Positions 24,829 through 33,325 of a stretch of DNA of 64,000 nucleotides are shown here, in pieces (within the stretch, counting starts at the first letter, position 1; each line of letters opens with the position of its first letter). The DNA comes from an uncultured Ruminococcus sp. GTDB taxonomy: Bacteria; Bacillota; Clostridia; Oscillospirales; Ruminococcaceae. Position numbers and translations under genes: made by a program. The notes below the pieces were generated by a model that saw only the letters and a program-made list of their open reading frames with translations, was not told the origin of the DNA and searched no databases. The DNA lies in the NCBI RefSeq assembly GCF_947301925.1, contig NZ_CAMYUE010000001.1, positions 434,001 to 498,000 of the forward strand. Reading direction: 5' to 3'.

Positions 24829-26454
24829 TTATCCCGCCTTGAATATGAACCTGATGAAGTTATACATCATCGGTATGACGGTGCTGCTGTCGTGGCCGCC
24901 GCCCGGTACTGAGAGATAGATATTATCCGTGCCGTGCTGGGTGAAGAGGTCGCTGTACTGCTTCGGGAAATCGTTTACCATGCCGTCGTTCGTTCCGCCT
25001 GCTATGAGAAGCAGATAGGGTGAATAGGGCGGATCTATACGCATATCGTCCTTGCTCATAACGCCCGGATGATCCATGAACTGATCCTTGGTGGGGAAAA
25101 TGCCCGGTGCAGGTGCGCCGCCGCCGATATAGCCCACCTTGTCACAGCACTTAATGCCGATATAGAGGGATTCCCTGCCGCCCATGGAGAAGCCTGCAAC
25201 GGCGGTGTTCTCGCGGCCGGTCTTTACTGGGAAGTGGGATTCGATATAGGGCATTAGGCTGTCCGGCAGATCCTCAACGAAGTTGTCATAGCCGGGAACG
25301 TCAGCCTGACCGTTGCCTGTCTGCTTGGGGTGGTTCGGATCGGTGTACTGATCCGTGAAGACGATTATCATGGGTACGGCCTCCCCGCTGTTGATAAGGT
25401 TAGTGGCTATCTCAAGCACGCCCATGCCGTTCATCATGGTTCTCTCGTCGCCGCCGTAGCCGTGGTTCACGTAGAATACGGGGTATTTCTTGTTCTCGTC
25501 ATATCCCGGCGGCAGCCATACGTTAGCCCCCTTGTCCCGGCCTGCCTTAGTCGAATAGTAGGTTATATGCACTACATTTCCTCCCTGATCTTTCAGCACC
25601 TCAGCGGGCACATTGGCCGTTATCCGGTCGCGTATGCTGTCCATATAGCCCTCAGCGCTCACAGGTGGAGAGGTGGGCTTCTCAACCTGCTTGAACTCCT
25701 GCACCTGACCGAGGACGAAGCCGCTTATCTGCACAAGGTCGGCGACCGTCATCTCGTCGTCCCCGTTCACGTCTCCCGCCCTGAGGGCGTTTCCGGTAAG
25801 ACCGCCAATAACGCCCTTTCTTGCCAGCACAACATCGAAGGCTGTTACCTCCTCGTCAAAGTCGATATCCCCGGGGATTATCTTCACGGGGCTGAGGCCG
25901 TCGATCTGCGTTCCGGCCTCGGCTATTATGACCTCGTCGATGCTGAAAGCGGAGGTGCCGGATTCCGTCTCCACATAGAGGACATAGTCCGAGCCCTCCG
26001 GCAGCCGGAAGGAGGAGTTGGCAAGCTGTATGTAGTCCTCCGTTGAATCGCCCTCCGCGATGTGGCCGTATTTCGTATTTCCGGAGGTGTCCTTGTATTC
26101 AAGTGAGAGCATCATCTTACCCGTACCGGAGACCGCAGCGCTGAAGCTGTATTCACCGCCTGATGTGAAAACAGCAGAGTCCAGCTTCTTCTGTGCGCCG
26201 TGCCACGAACTTCCTCTGTCCGTGACTCTCAGCGCACTGCTGCCCGCATAGGCCGTGCCGCCCGATGATACTGAGGCGCCGCCTCTCCCCTCCCAATCGT
26301 CAGTGCCGCTCTCAAAGGTGTCGTGGCAGTAGTACCCCGCCGCCGCCGTTTCCTGTCCTGACGTGCCGCCCGGCAGGGTAAGGGATGCGGAAAAGGCCGA
26401 AGCTCCTGCGAGAAGGCCAGCAAGCACAGTCCTGACTGTTCTTATCCTGCTCAT
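24829..26454 (-). CDS. Secreted CBM-dockerin-CE1-type esterase
   Basis: 541 residues from the ATG at 26452-26454 behind AAAGGAGG. A signal peptide (about 1-35) is followed by a carbohydrate-binding-like beta-sandwich (about 40-180, containing TFESGTDDWEGRGG). A dockerin sits unusually in the middle (about 195-255: GDIDFDEEVTAFDVV and GDVNGDDEMTVADLV). Last is an alpha/beta hydrolase of the esterase D / CE1 type: HGYGGDERT, nucleophile GFSMGG, acid in GTNDG and His in GGGHDSS. It probably removes acetyl or feruloyl groups from xylan as part of a cellulosome. Substrate not determinable from sequence. Confidence 0.9.
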   Translation of the reverse strand: MSRIRTVRTVLAGLLAGASAFSASLTLPGGTSGQETAAAGYYCHDTFESGTDDWEGRGGASVSSGGTAYAGSSALRVTDRGSSWHGAQKKLDSAVFTSGGEYSFSAAVSGTGKMMLSLEYKDTSGNTKYGHIAEGDSTEDYIQLANSSFRLPEGSDYVLYVETESGTSAFSIDEVIIAEAGTQIDGLSPVKIIPGDIDFDEEVTAFDVVLARKGVIGGLTGNALRAGDVNGDDEMTVADLVQISGFVLGQVQEFKQVEKPTSPPVSAEGYMDSIRDRITANVPAEVLKDQGGNVVHITYYSTKAGRDKGANVWLPPGYDENKKYPVFYVNHGYGGDERTMMNGMGVLEIATNLINSGEAVPMIIVFTDQYTDPNHPKQTGNGQADVPGYDNFVEDLPDSLMPYIESHFPVKTGRENTAVAGFSMGGRESLYIGIKCCDKVGYIGGGAPAPGIFPTKDQFMDHPGVMSKDDMRIDPPYSPYLLLIAGGTNDGMVNDFPKQYSDLFTQHGTDNIYLSVPGGGHDSSTVIPMMYNFIRFIFKAG

Positions 26455-26584
26455 ATCTGTTCCTCCTTTGATAATTATAATACAGTATCCCATTTTATAT
26501 ATTATATAACATCTGAGCGGCCATGTAAACCCACTTTCTTACGGTTACGGTGTATAATAAAAAGATTTCCCCGAAGATAATGAG

Positions 26585-26625
26585 GGCTCTGCCTCTTTGG
26601 CAGGGGTGTGGGGACAACGCCCCGC
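26585..26625. repeat. GC-rich imperfect palindromic unit in the 26.5-27.3 kb gap
   Basis: A compact stretch with GGCTCTGCC, GGCAGGGGTGTGGGG and ACGCCCCGC that can fold on itself and is far richer in G/C than its surroundings. It has the look of an interspersed palindromic repeat, but only one copy lies in the window. Confidence 0.3.
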
Positions 26626-26928
26626 AATATCTGCCCGACACTATTAAAAACAGACAGAATGGTGTATAATAGTCATGTACAGCCTCAGATGTATGTGAGT
26701 ATACTACGATTATCATTCCGACTGTTTTTTTATTGGGTTGATGTTATGTGAAAACAATAAGAACATGAGAAATATATAATGTAATAAGATAGAGGAGATT
26801 TGCTTAGTGCGTTATTCATAATAATAGGTATGCACCAGAACAGTTGCTTTGTATTTTTGCAGTCGTGTATGAAGCAGAAACAGGTGTTATGCACACGAAA
26901 TGCACACGACGAAAGGCAGTATAACAAA

Positions 26929-26963
26929 AAAGGCCAGCTCCATTACGGAGCTGGTTTTTTAGA
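26929..26963 (+). terminator. Intrinsic terminator without an obvious gene
   Basis: CCAGCTCC, loop ATTAC, GGAGCTGG then TTTTTT. Just upstream (26890-26910) are GCACACGA repeats resembling the integrase arm motifs of element 2. The whole 26455-27323 stretch carries no intact gene. Confidence 0.6.
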
Positions 26964-27052
26964 GCTGTTTGTCTTGATGAAACGGAAGTATTATGGTATG
27001 ATAATATTATTAAGATAGAATACTGATATTTTCTGAAATGGAGATAAATGAT

Positions 27053-27136
27053 ATGGACACACTTGAATTTATAAACGCTCATAAAACAGAAGATACCGTC
27101 ATCACATCAGTGTCAATATTTCAGTTTTCGTCATAG
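27053..27136 (+). pseudogene. 27-codon gene-start remnant
   Basis: MDTLEFINAHKTEDTVITS with a GGAG site, stopping at TAG. It overlaps, on the other strand, the end of another decayed frame. Likely debris of an earlier rearrangement. Confidence 0.25.
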
Positions 27137-27201
27137 ATAGTTACCTTTGAATCAGTGTAGCTGTCCTTTGAATTAACGCCGTTGGAAGAAATCACACTAT
27201 C
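27121..27201 (-). pseudogene. C-terminal remnant of a decayed gene
   Basis: Reads DSVISSNGVNSKDSYTDSK, then VTIYDEN and TGA, with stops immediately upstream. The Ser/Asn/Asp-rich character resembles the tail of an exported protein. Confidence 0.3.
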
Positions 27202-27323
27202 TTTTTACTCCTATGCAAAGTTTTAATTAACAGGAGACAAATGAATGGATTATAAATTCATAAGAATTACAGAATTTGGGATTGACTCAAAAACTCTTTT
27301 GTTATGATGAAAAGAAACTAATG

Positions 27324-28340
27324 TTAATCGTCACAGCGATAATATACAAATGCTTTTTCATCAAAATCGTATGCGGAATAGAATGTCCTGCCATCTTTTG
27401 TATAGCTGTACACATAATGCTCGCCGGCACCGCCTATAGCTATTGTCGCCTGATCATTTAAATTCCCTTTAGCGGGCGGACTACAGCAGTACCTGAAGTT
27501 TTTTCTTATAAAATCAAAAAATTCCTTCGTACCGATCCAGTGATCGTTTTTACCGTACTGTTTTATATCTTCTTCATCCAGTGAAAGTATCTTTGGATGG
27601 CTCGGAACATATATATCGCTGCATACGGATGCAAGAATAATCCTTAATCGCGGCAGCTGAGAAATATAATCCAGTTTTGTACGGTAATTCGGTACGGAAG
27701 TGATTACGTCAGGCTTTATATATTCTGTAACGGTATGTATGTCATTCTCGAAGATATGCCATTCCTTTTCCGTATCGCCGTTGAAAAGCGCCACAAGGTC
27801 TATATTGACATATATGCCGTATTTATGAAATTCATCTACTATATGCTTCAGCTTGTCCGGTGAAACATACAGCCGTCTCTGTCCCTTGCATGCGTCGGCG
27901 TCAAGACTCTGCACGCCGAGACTTGCTATTTTCAGATGAAGATTTTCAGCGTAGAATTCTATGCGCCGGTCATCAAGATCATAAGGATGCATTTCTGATT
28001 TTACCGACTCTATCGAATCATAGCCAGGTATCCTGCTGATAATTTCCGACAATTCCTGTTCCGTCCAGAGACTTGGCGTACCTCCGCCGAAATAGACTGA
28101 TTTTAACGGCTTCATCTGCATTATTTCTTTAAACAAATCCAGTTGCTCGAATACGGCGTTTGCATATTCTTCTCTGTGTTCAAGAAGTTCCTTGTAAGGA
28201 AGAGAGTGATATATGCAGTAAAGGCAGTTTGATCTGCAGAACGGCAAATCAATGTATAAGCACAGATTATCGTTTTCTGCCAGCGATTCTTTGAAGCATC
28301 CGATCATTTCTTCAGGTTCGATAATAGTTACGTTCGGCAT
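27324..28340 (-). CDS. HemN-like radical SAM protein, divergent from the peptide-maturation locus
   Basis: 338 residues from ATG 28338-28340 (another ATG lies at 28358; neither has a strong site). Radical SAM signature FCRSNCLYC (C-x3-C-x2-C), SAM-binding VYFGGGTPSL, and a late IAIGGAGEHY segment as in the HemN/HemW family. The HemN C-terminal domain seems reduced, so haem synthesis is not a safe call. It has its own promoter (-10 complement of 28445-28450, -35 complement of 28468-28473, spacer 17) back to back with that of the precursor-like gene. It may act on the same peptide or be an unrelated neighbour. Confidence 0.75.
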   Translation of the reverse strand: MPNVTIIEPEEMIGCFKESLAENDNLCLYIDLPFCRSNCLYCIYHSLPYKELLEHREEYANAVFEQLDLFKEIMQMKPLKSVYFGGGTPSLWTEQELSEIISRIPGYDSIESVKSEMHPYDLDDRRIEFYAENLHLKIASLGVQSLDADACKGQRRLYVSPDKLKHIVDEFHKYGIYVNIDLVALFNGDTEKEWHIFENDIHTVTEYIKPDVITSVPNYRTKLDYISQLPRLRIILASVCSDIYVPSHPKILSLDEEDIKQYGKNDHWIGTKEFFDFIRKNFRYCCSPPAKGNLNDQATIAIGGAGEHYVYSYTKDGRTFYSAYDFDEKAFVYYRCDD

Positions 28341-28557
28341 GGTATCACATTCTTTCATATAAAATAGCGGAAATATCATTATTGTTTGAGAAGGCTGTAA
28401 CGGATATGCTTTCGGCCTTGCCTATGCTTTATTCATATAACTACATTATACAATAAGCTTGAATAAAATTCAAGGGTAATTTCATTTTTTATGGTTTTAT
28501 ATTTTCATCGGCATCAAAATATTTTTTGATTTTCTGCCGCATTTTTTACACAAATGC

Positions 28558-28586
28558 TTGACAAAGAATATAAATTTTGTTATATT
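28558..28586 (+). promoter_or_regulatory. Promoter of the precursor/maturase operon
   Basis: TTGACA (28558-28563), 17-nt spacer, TATATT (28581-28586), leaving a leader of about 65 nt before the start codon. Confidence 0.7.
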
Positions 28587-28655
28587 TGTTTTATAAGCTT
28601 TGCTTATTCGTATCAATACACATTTTAAATCAATTATCATTCAGGAGGTATCACA

Positions 28656-29129
28656 ATGGACGAAAAAGATAAGAAGATCACCGCAGAAACTGCCCAGAAA
28701 ACTTCGGAAGAACTTAAAAAAGCAATTTCATCCGCAAAGGCATCGGGAAAACGTACGGTAGGCACAGCTAAAAGGAATCCGTCGATAAGGGTGAGTGGCC
28801 CCGGCAGAAAAGGCTCGTTAGGTAGTAGATTATCAGTAGTTGCTGATTCTCATTCGGATCATCCACATCATGATGTTTATACCGACCGGCATCAGGACGC
28901 TCCGCATATGGATGTTCCTCTTCCCGATAAGACAAGCGGAGGATATGAGCTGTCTGATGAGATCGTAAAAAAACTAAAGGGCAAATCTGTTATAGGTATC
29001 AAGAAAAAGCTGACCAAAGCTCAGGTAGTAAAGCTTGCTGCTTTAGAGGTCACTGTTAAGGAGAATTACCTCATAGTTCCGGTGGAGAACGCTTTATATG
29101 TAAAAGACCTTTTAGGTATCAAGGAATAG
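28656..29129 (+). CDS. Candidate RiPP precursor: cysteine-free protein with two H-x-D-x-P-H-x-D-V repeats
   Basis: 157 residues, ATG behind CAGGAGG. The N-terminal 60 residues are Lys/Ser/Ala-rich and basic. Residues 66-74 (HSDHPHHDV) and 79-87 (HQDAPHMDV) are two copies of H-x-D-x-P-H-x-D-V, 13 residues apart, each followed shortly by Asp. A compact C-terminal part (about 95-157) with GIKKKLTKAQVVKLAALEV could be a recognition or follower domain. There is no cysteine, signal peptide or membrane segment. The radical SAM/SPASM enzyme gene starts 79 bases downstream, across a hairpin. I infer that the repeat region is the modified core. A metal-binding protein is the alternative. Confidence 0.6.
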   Translation: MDEKDKKITAETAQKTSEELKKAISSAKASGKRTVGTAKRNPSIRVSGPGRKGSLGSRLSVVADSHSDHPHHDVYTDRHQDAPHMDVPLPDKTSGGYELSDEIVKKLKGKSVIGIKKKLTKAQVVKLAALEVTVKENYLIVPVENALYVKDLLGIKE

Positions 29130-29142
29130 TAGTTATTAACGG

Positions 29143-29180
29143 ATAATCGTACGCTCTTGTATGCAAGTGCGTACGATTAT
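29143..29180 (+). terminator. Attenuator hairpin between precursor and maturase
   Basis: Twelve paired bases (ATAATCGTACGC with its complement, 29143-29154 / 29169-29180) continue inward as CTTG/CAAG after one mismatch, then TTGAATTTT. Such a leaky hairpin would give more precursor than enzyme. Confidence 0.6.
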
Positions 29181-29208
29181 TTGAATTTTCAAGTATCGGA
29201 GTAATGAA

Positions 29209-31329
29209 ATGCTTACAGAATCAATCAAAAGAGAATTCGTTCCCGTAGGAGATGACCTTATAGTTCTTGATCCGGAAACGGGTGCGTGGCTTTGTGTCAA
29301 TAAAGAATGCCGCAGCATAATAGAATATATTTCACAGGCTTCCGACATCAGCGATGTTTACGATAAGTTTCCCGGAATTGCTCCTTATGAGATAGCCGGG
29401 CTGCTGCATATGCTGAAAGCAAGCGAGGAGCGTTCTGCCGAGACAAAGGAGGCAGCCGAATTTGAAAAATGCAGGAAATTTGCGCCTACTCTCTGTATAC
29501 TGAAGCTGACCGAAGCATGCAATCTCAGGTGTTCTTACTGCTATATCGACGCAGGCGGCAGGCATAACAGAATGATGAGCAGGGAAACAGGACTTCTGAC
29601 CGTAAAAAAATTCCTTGATATGCATTCCGAGGACGGGCTTAACTCAAGCATAGCCTTCCACGGCGGGGAGCCGCTGCTGAATTTTGAACTTATGCGCGAG
29701 ATCACCGGATACCTTGAACCTTTCCGCGATAAGGCGTCTTTGACAGTCCAGACCAACGCCACGCTGATAACCGACGAGATAGCAAAATTCCTTAAGGATA
29801 ACAATATATCAACGGGTATAAGCTTCGACGGTCCGAAGAATATGCATGATATCACCCGCAGGTTCCCTAACGGAGAAAGCTCATTTGATCTTGTGATAAA
29901 GGGCATAGAAACACTTAGAAAATATGATATACATTTTGACGTCATCTGTGTGCTGAACAGGTTCAATGCGGCTCATATAGGAGAATTATTTGACTTCTTT
30001 GTCAGCAATCATATCGAGACCTTCTGCTTGTCTCCTGTACAGCCTAACGGAAGGGGTAAGAATGAGGACGGGATATGGCTAACGGGAGACGTTCTCTTTG
30101 ATGCCTACAAGATCCTTCTTGACAGGATAATTGAGCATAATTCCTCACATTCCGGTGATGAGCGCATTTATGACAGAACGCTGACGTATCTCATTCACAT
30201 AATCTATTCAAATGAAAGAGATTATATGTGTATGAGAGGTCCGTGCGGTTCAGCCATCAATATACTAAGCTTCACCGTTGACGGAGATATTTACGGCTGC
30301 GATAATTTCATAGGCCATGAGGAGTTCCGGATAGGCTCAGTATATAACGGAGACATAATGGAACAGGTATTGAACAGTCCTGCAAGAGCCGGCTCGATGA
30401 GCCGTTCAATGAATGAGCTCAAGCGGTGCAGGAACTGTATCTGGCGCGGCCTGTGCGGCGGAGTATGCTATTCGGCAGACTACTGCTCCGGGGCAAATGG
30501 AGAAGAAGAAACCGAAATGTGCGTATTCTATAAAAAAATGATACCATACCTTATAAAAAAGATCAGCGATGATCCCGAGATACCGTATCTTCTTGACAAA
30601 CATCTGAAAAAGATAAGATACCGCAAGTATTATGTGGATATCGATAAAGACCCTGACGATATGATCGACACTGAAACTCTTGAAGCGATAATGAAGATAC
30701 ATGAAGCAGATAAGAATACCATGGTCTGCCTTTGCGTGAGAGATCTTGATAATTGTAAAGAGCTGACGGAGATGTTAGGGAAAATAAAGGAAAACGGTGC
30801 TGTTCCCGCAATTATGACCGTAAGCCCGCCGGAAGAGAACGCGGACCTGTACAGGAAGATTCTTGAACTTGGTACCATGCGCATTTATTTTGCGGTAGAT
30901 GAAGATATAAGCGTCCTTGAAACTGCCGGGCAGTTTGCCGATGTCAGGAAAACCTTCAGCGAATCAAATACAGCATTCGGAATAAGAATATCAGTCTCTT
31001 CCTTATATGATGATGAAAATCTAATTAAAAGGATAAGGGATATAATGGGAGAGAATGACGTTATAGAGCTTCTGAACGACGTGGGTGAAGATTATAGAAT
31101 ATTCAACTGCATTCTTGACAGGATACGTGCAGAGGGTATGGAAAGCCGTGTGATCCTTCCAAAGATCGACAAGGAAAAGCTGAGCATTGATAACTGTGTC
31201 TTCCTTATCTATCAGAACGATGATGAATTCTATCATATTCATGTAGATGCGGATTGTTTTACAGGAAAACTGCTTTCCGGAGCTTCCGATTATTGTTTCG
31301 GCAAGCATCAGCCGATTTCTGCAATATAA
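29209..31329 (+). CDS. Radical SAM/SPASM peptide maturase with PqqD-like domain and long C-terminal extension
   Basis: 706 residues. Residues 5-75 resemble a PqqD/RRE peptide-binding domain (VPVGDDLIVLDPETGAWLCV). The radical SAM core has C104-x3-C108-x2-C111 (EACNLRCSYCYI), AFHGGEPLLN and QTNATLIT. The SPASM domain spans about 345-435 with CGSAINIL, YGCDNF and CRNCIWRGLCGGVC, enough Cys for auxiliary 4Fe-4S clusters. About 270 further residues (435-706) follow, with alternating strands and helices. They have no second CxxxCxxC and match nothing I recognise. Enzymes of this type install C-C, C-S or C-O links or epimerise residues in ribosomal peptides. With a Cys-free substrate a thioether is ruled out. 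Confidence 0.85.
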   Translation: MLTESIKREFVPVGDDLIVLDPETGAWLCVNKECRSIIEYISQASDISDVYDKFPGIAPYEIAGLLHMLKASEERSAETKEAAEFEKCRKFAPTLCILKLTEACNLRCSYCYIDAGGRHNRMMSRETGLLTVKKFLDMHSEDGLNSSIAFHGGEPLLNFELMREITGYLEPFRDKASLTVQTNATLITDEIAKFLKDNNISTGISFDGPKNMHDITRRFPNGESSFDLVIKGIETLRKYDIHFDVICVLNRFNAAHIGELFDFFVSNHIETFCLSPVQPNGRGKNEDGIWLTGDVLFDAYKILLDRIIEHNSSHSGDERIYDRTLTYLIHIIYSNERDYMCMRGPCGSAINILSFTVDGDIYGCDNFIGHEEFRIGSVYNGDIMEQVLNSPARAGSMSRSMNELKRCRNCIWRGLCGGVCYSADYCSGANGEEETEMCVFYKKMIPYLIKKISDDPEIPYLLDKHLKKIRYRKYYVDIDKDPDDMIDTETLEAIMKIHEADKNTMVCLCVRDLDNCKELTEMLGKIKENGAVPAIMTVSPPEENADLYRKILELGTMRIYFAVDEDISVLETAGQFADVRKTFSESNTAFGIRISVSSLYDDENLIKRIRDIMGENDVIELLNDVGEDYRIFNCILDRIRAEGMESRVILPKIDKEKLSIDNCVFLIYQNDDEFYHIHVDADCFTGKLLSGASDYCFGKHQPISAI

Positions 31330-31377
31330 ATCAAAATCACCACTTCAGTGATGTTTTTGATCATGAACCTATATATA

Positions 31378-31411
31378 AAAGACCTGCCCGATACCGTTAG
31401 CAGGTCTTTTT
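31378..31411 (+). terminator. Terminator of the peptide-maturation operon
   Basis: AGACCTGC...GCAGGTCT stem followed by TTTTTGC, about 50 bases after the maturase stop. A smaller hairpin (31338-31355) precedes it. Confidence 0.7.
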
Positions 31412-31526
31412 GCATCACGGTCCGTGCTTTAACGATAACCGTGTACAACGATTCATGATCGAATCTGATAATTTAACATCTTTTTGATATAATAATGTAT
31501 TTAAGAGACATTTTTTACAAAATTTC

Positions 31527-31555
31527 TTGACAAATTCTGTTCAATGTGTTAGACT
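31527..31555 (+). promoter_or_regulatory. Promoter of the N-terminal-dockerin protein
   Basis: TTGACA (31527-31532), 17 nt, TAGACT (31550-31555). Confidence 0.65.
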
Positions 31556-31607
31556 GTAATGTAAGGAGCTTGGGGGCTCCTAATATATGACAGGAGGAAA
31601 AAACACT

Positions 31608-33284
31608 ATGAACACAAAGAACCGGATCAAAGCATTTCTCACAGCAGCAGTAATGGCTGCGGCACCATTGGCTATGAATATCCCATCTGCTTCGGCTGAA
31701 GATTACATAGTCGAGAACGGACAGGTGCTCACACTATTCGGTGACGTAAACTTCGACGGAAGTGTAGGTATTTCCGATGCTGTACAGCTCAAGCGCTATC
31801 TGCTCGGACAGATAGATGAGCTCGGCAACGTTAAGAACGCCGATCTTCTTGCTGACGGAGTTATCGACGCCTTCGACATGGTATACCTCAGAAAACAGCT
31901 GGTAGGGGCTAAAAAACCGGCAGGAACAAAGCTCGGCGTCAAGGTTGTTGATATGATGACAGGCGAGACCCTTGAGAACGCAGAAATCAGCCTCAACGAG
32001 ATGAACGGCAATATCCTGTATCCTATCGGAGACAAGATCTCCACATACGGCGAGGATATCAATTATTACGGACTTCCCGATGATAAGGATTATCAGTATT
32101 TCATCACTGTAGAGGGACTCCCGGAGGGCTACAGCGAAAGCTACAAAAAGTGGGATCATGTAGTTACATTAACTGTTCCCGCTGGCACAGAAGAAAAAGA
32201 TATTGTCATCAGAGTTTGCGCTGACAACGCTGTCAACAATGTAAAGATCACTCAGATGGACTGGTGCCAGGGTAAAGAGTATGTAGGCTACGGCAATTTC
32301 AATGTTACTGACACCGAAGGAAATTATTACTATCAGAGAAATTACTGGGGCGAAATGGCTTTGCCCGACGGCGATTATCACGCTGATTTCAATCTCTTCG
32401 GCGAGTCTGTTGCATTCATCGATCAGAGCGGCGATTTCGCCGAAATGATAAAGGGATACTATCCCGACGCCGATATCAAGGACTGCTCGCAGGGCATTGA
32501 TTTCTCTGTTGTAAACGGCAAGCCCGACAGAGACCTGTTCATCGATCTCGGTCCTGTAGATGGTATGTCCAACTCTATCAATGTGAATTGCTTTGACAGT
32601 TCTACAGGTCTGCCTCTGGAAGGCGTTGAGCTTTCCCTTGTTGAAGCTTCCGACAGCTACGCAAAAACTGTAAGCTGGACTTCCGACGGCACTACAAAGG
32701 TATTTGATGATCTCTACCGCACAGGTCAATATGCATATGACATCCATGTGGACAAGGTCCCTGAAGGCTATACTGCCGTAAGGACCGAAGACTGGGCATA
32801 CTTCCCGTATGTACGCAATTTTTCAACTGATATAAATTTCTATTTCAGCCCTGTTGAGGGAGAGAAGGACCTTTCCTTCAGCGTTATGACATGGCCTGAT
32901 AAGCAGCCCTACACAGGCGACACTACATTCAGCATCTTAAATGCCGACAAAATGGACAATATGGTGCTTTCAGGCATAAAGTCCGGGGAGAAGTTCGCTC
33001 TCAAGGACGGAGATTACTTAATCACAGCCAATAAGTATGACGACGCTGATCCCTACTGCGGAATCTCAGTCTGGTCTGAGCTCGGAGAAGAACTGGCGGC
33101 TGAGGAGCCCGGTTTATTCGATAAGGTATTCAGATCTGATATGGCTATGTTCACTGTAAAGAACGGCAAGATCGAAAAAGACATCGTTCTTTATGTAGGC
33201 GAAAAGGACAAGGCTATGGCTCAGTACGAAAAGGATCTCATTTCCGGTGAAGAAGAGATCCCCGAGGAAAAAGAAGAATCATAA
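31608..33284 (+). CDS. Secreted protein with N-terminal dockerin and Cna-B/SpaA-like domains
   Basis: 558 residues from the ATG at 31608, behind AGGAGG. A signal peptide (about 1-31) leads straight into a dockerin (about 44-100: FGDVNFDGSVGISDAVQLKRYL, second repeat ADLLADGVIDAFDMV). After that come several beta-sandwich modules with the pattern KVVDMMTGETLENAEISL and SINVNCFDSSTGLPLEGVELSL, as in Cna-B/prealbumin-like surface proteins, and an acidic tail. A dockerin at the N-terminus is uncommon. It has its own promoter and is separated from the maturase by a terminator, so a link to the peptide locus is not implied. No enzymatic motif seen. Confidence 0.8.
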   Translation: MNTKNRIKAFLTAAVMAAAPLAMNIPSASAEDYIVENGQVLTLFGDVNFDGSVGISDAVQLKRYLLGQIDELGNVKNADLLADGVIDAFDMVYLRKQLVGAKKPAGTKLGVKVVDMMTGETLENAEISLNEMNGNILYPIGDKISTYGEDINYYGLPDDKDYQYFITVEGLPEGYSESYKKWDHVVTLTVPAGTEEKDIVIRVCADNAVNNVKITQMDWCQGKEYVGYGNFNVTDTEGNYYYQRNYWGEMALPDGDYHADFNLFGESVAFIDQSGDFAEMIKGYYPDADIKDCSQGIDFSVVNGKPDRDLFIDLGPVDGMSNSINVNCFDSSTGLPLEGVELSLVEASDSYAKTVSWTSDGTTKVFDDLYRTGQYAYDIHVDKVPEGYTAVRTEDWAYFPYVRNFSTDINFYFSPVEGEKDLSFSVMTWPDKQPYTGDTTFSILNADKMDNMVLSGIKSGEKFALKDGDYLITANKYDDADPYCGISVWSELGEELAAEEPGLFDKVFRSDMAMFTVKNGKIEKDIVLYVGEKDKAMAQYEKDLISGEEEIPEEKEES

Positions 33285-33288
33285 ATAA

Positions 33289-33323
33289 TTATCCGCACAG
33301 CATAAACTGCTGTGCGGATATTT
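33289..33323. terminator. Bidirectional terminator between convergent genes
   Basis: ATCCGCACAGC and its complement around ATAAACT, with a T run on the plus side and A/T-rich flank on the other. It lies between the stops at 33284 and 33326. Confidence 0.75.
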
Positions 33324-33325
33324 TT

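Noticed and set aside
27324-28340. Coproporphyrinogen oxidase (hemN) assignment
   Set aside because: Radical SAM motifs fit, but the C-terminal domain seems reduced and no haem genes are near, so only 'HemN-like' is justified.
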